A stretch of DNA of 7,819 bases, from positions 1-7,819 of the forward strand of contig WGDF01000187.1 of assembly GCA_015493405.1 (NCBI GenBank), written 5' to 3'. Both the position numbers and the translations under genes were made by a program. This document shows, piece by piece, positions 7,082-7,819 of the stretch. The notes beneath the pieces were generated by a model that made no database searches, was not told the origin of the DNA, and worked only from the letters and a program-made list of their open reading frames with translations. Origin of the DNA: Flavobacteriaceae bacterium. GTDB lineage: Bacteria; Bacteroidota; Bacteroidia; Flavobacteriales; Flavobacteriaceae. Within the stretch, counting starts at the first letter, position 1. Each line of letters opens with the position of its first letter.

Positions 7082-7110
7082 CAAATTTATAAAAAACTAG
7101 TATACCAAAA
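7082..7110 (-). promoter_or_regulatory. candidate nqr operon promoter
   Basis: On the minus strand TAAATTTG (7089-7082) matches the Bacteroidota -7 consensus TAnnTTTG exactly. A TTTTG (7110-7106) lies 16 nt further upstream as a possible -33 element, a slightly short spacing. Transcription would start near 7075, leaving a leader of about 30 nt before the nqrA ATG at 7044. Position and exact -7 match support it; no operator is recognisable. Confidence 0.45.
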
Positions 7111-7134
7111 CTGACATTTATCTTTTTATTTATT

Positions 7135-7142
7135 TATTTTTG
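7135..7142 (+). promoter_or_regulatory. candidate -7 element for the CBS-domain gene
   Basis: TATTTTTG matches TAnnTTTG on the plus strand and would start transcription near 7149, about 36 nt before the ATG at 7185. I see no clear TTG -33 element upstream, and the region is rich in T runs, so the match may be accidental. Confidence 0.25.
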
Positions 7143-7184
7143 CAATATTAGATGCTTTGATTATTATTCAAAAAATTACCAATT

Positions 7185-7819
7185 ATGTTAAATATTCCTA
7201 TTTATAAATTCAATGCCTTTACATATAATGAAACCATTGTTACATTGATCGAAATATGTAATCAGTATGGATTCAGTCATTTGCCGGTAGTTGAAAAAGG
7301 GATTTACCGTGGCATGGTGCGTTGCGATGATCTGATGGCGATTGAAAACAAGCAGGAGACTTTAAAAGATTATGCCTATTTATTGGAAAAAGTATATCTA
7401 TCCGATCAAATGAATTGGACGGAAAGTTTAGCCGTTATGATGCGGACAGAAGCTAATGTCTTAGGCGTTTTAGATTTTTCGGGCCAATTTATCGGCATTC
7501 GGTTATTGGACGATATTCTAAATTTATTAACTGAAAAAGCGTTTATTAATGACAAAGGATATGTCTTGGTCATTAGCAAAGTTACTGCTGATTTAAGCAT
7601 TAGTGAAGTGGCACAAATTATAGAATCTGACGGCGGAAAAATATTAGGAATTTTGGTTAATGAGGCCGGCCAGAATACCGTAGTGGAAGTCAAGATACAA
7701 ACGGATGATATCAATGAAATTATTCAGACTTTTCGCCGTTATGATTATCATATCATCAGTCAAATGGAAGAGGATCTGCATTTGCAAGAACTCAAAGAAC
7801 ATTCCGATTTTTTGAGACG
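7185..7819 (+). CDS. CBS-domain (CBS pair plus ACT-like) protein, 3' end cut by window edge
   Basis: The frame opens at ATG 7185 and stays open for 211 codons to the right edge. An in-frame TGA at 7158-7160 precedes it with no ATG between, which fixes the start. The first 120 or so residues look like a CBS pair: FSHLPVVEKGIYRGMV (30-45) for the first motif and ANVLGVLDFSGQFIGI (90-105) for the second. CBS pairs usually bind adenine nucleotides. Residues about 126-190 resemble an ACT-like fold: YVLVISKVTADLSISEVAQI (126-145), then GGKILGILV (150-158) and EIIQTFRRYDYHII (178-191). I recall a flavobacterial family of about 220 residues with this arrangement, often just upstream of NAD kinase, so only a few residues may be missing. 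Its function is not established; a role as a nucleotide-sensing regulator is inference. It is transcribed away from nqrA across a 140-nt region. Confidence 0.8.
   Translation, partial: MLNIPIYKFNAFTYNETIVTLIEICNQYGFSHLPVVEKGIYRGMVRCDDLMAIENKQETLKDYAYLLEKVYLSDQMNWTESLAVMMRTEANVLGVLDFSGQFIGIRLLDDILNLLTEKAFINDKGYVLVISKVTADLSISEVAQIIESDGGKILGILVNEAGQNTVVEVKIQTDDINEIIQTFRRYDYHIISQMEEDLHLQELKEHSDFLR

Noticed and set aside
7406..7714. 102-codon open frame on the minus strand opposite the CBS-domain gene
   Set aside because: The plus-strand frame shows recognisable CBS and ACT-like patterns, while the antisense product has no recognisable features.
1..7819. Search for CRISPR arrays, tRNA or rRNA genes, insertion sequences and attachment sites
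   Set aside because: No spaced direct repeats, tRNA-like cloverleaf, transposase fragment or terminal repeats were seen; coding density is high and the gene content is ordinary respiratory metabolism.

Overview
The window carries a complete Na+-translocating NADH:quinone oxidoreductase (Na+-NQR) operon on the minus strand, in the order nqrA, nqrB, nqrC, nqrD, nqrE, nqrF. It is followed on the same strand by an apbE flavin transferase gene cut by the left edge. A divergent gene on the plus strand, encoding a CBS-domain protein, is cut by the right edge. The DNA is AT-rich. Start sites mostly lack Shine-Dalgarno sequences, and candidate promoters look like TTTG / TAnnTTTG. Together with the protein sequences (RYDYHIISQMEED-type CBS protein, 435-residue NqrF, lipoprotein ApbE), this points to a Bacteroidota genome, probably a flavobacterial relative. 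That assignment is inference from recalled family features, not from a search.

Layout, left to right: 1-930 apbE (partial, minus); 931-1045 a short spacer with an intrinsic-terminator-like hairpin and a possible apbE promoter; 1046-5558 nqrF, nqrE, nqrD, nqrC and nqrB, tightly packed with gaps of 6-17 nt; 5559-5706 a 148-nt gap holding a perfect 18-bp inverted repeat; 5707-7044 nqrA; 7045-7184 a divergent promoter region; 7185-7819 the CBS-domain gene. No intergenic stretch exceeds 300 bases.

How the genes work together: NqrF takes electrons from NADH through FAD and a [2Fe-2S] cluster. They pass through a membrane iron-sulfur site held by NqrD and NqrE, then covalent FMN on NqrC, then covalent FMN and riboflavin in NqrB, and finally to quinone at NqrA/NqrB, with Na+ pumped out. 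ApbE attaches the FMN groups to NqrC and NqrB, which explains its position.

This is mostly a well-known respiratory system, and I do not see an undescribed gene system. The points worth a second look are details: NqrA, NqrB and NqrC contain no cysteine, while NqrF has an extra C-x2-C pair; the NqrB flavinylation motif reads SGET instead of SGAT; the nqrA-nqrB gap carries a strong inverted repeat and a tiny leader ORF; and the nqrF-apbE spacer contains overlapping terminator, alternative-stem and promoter-like signals.
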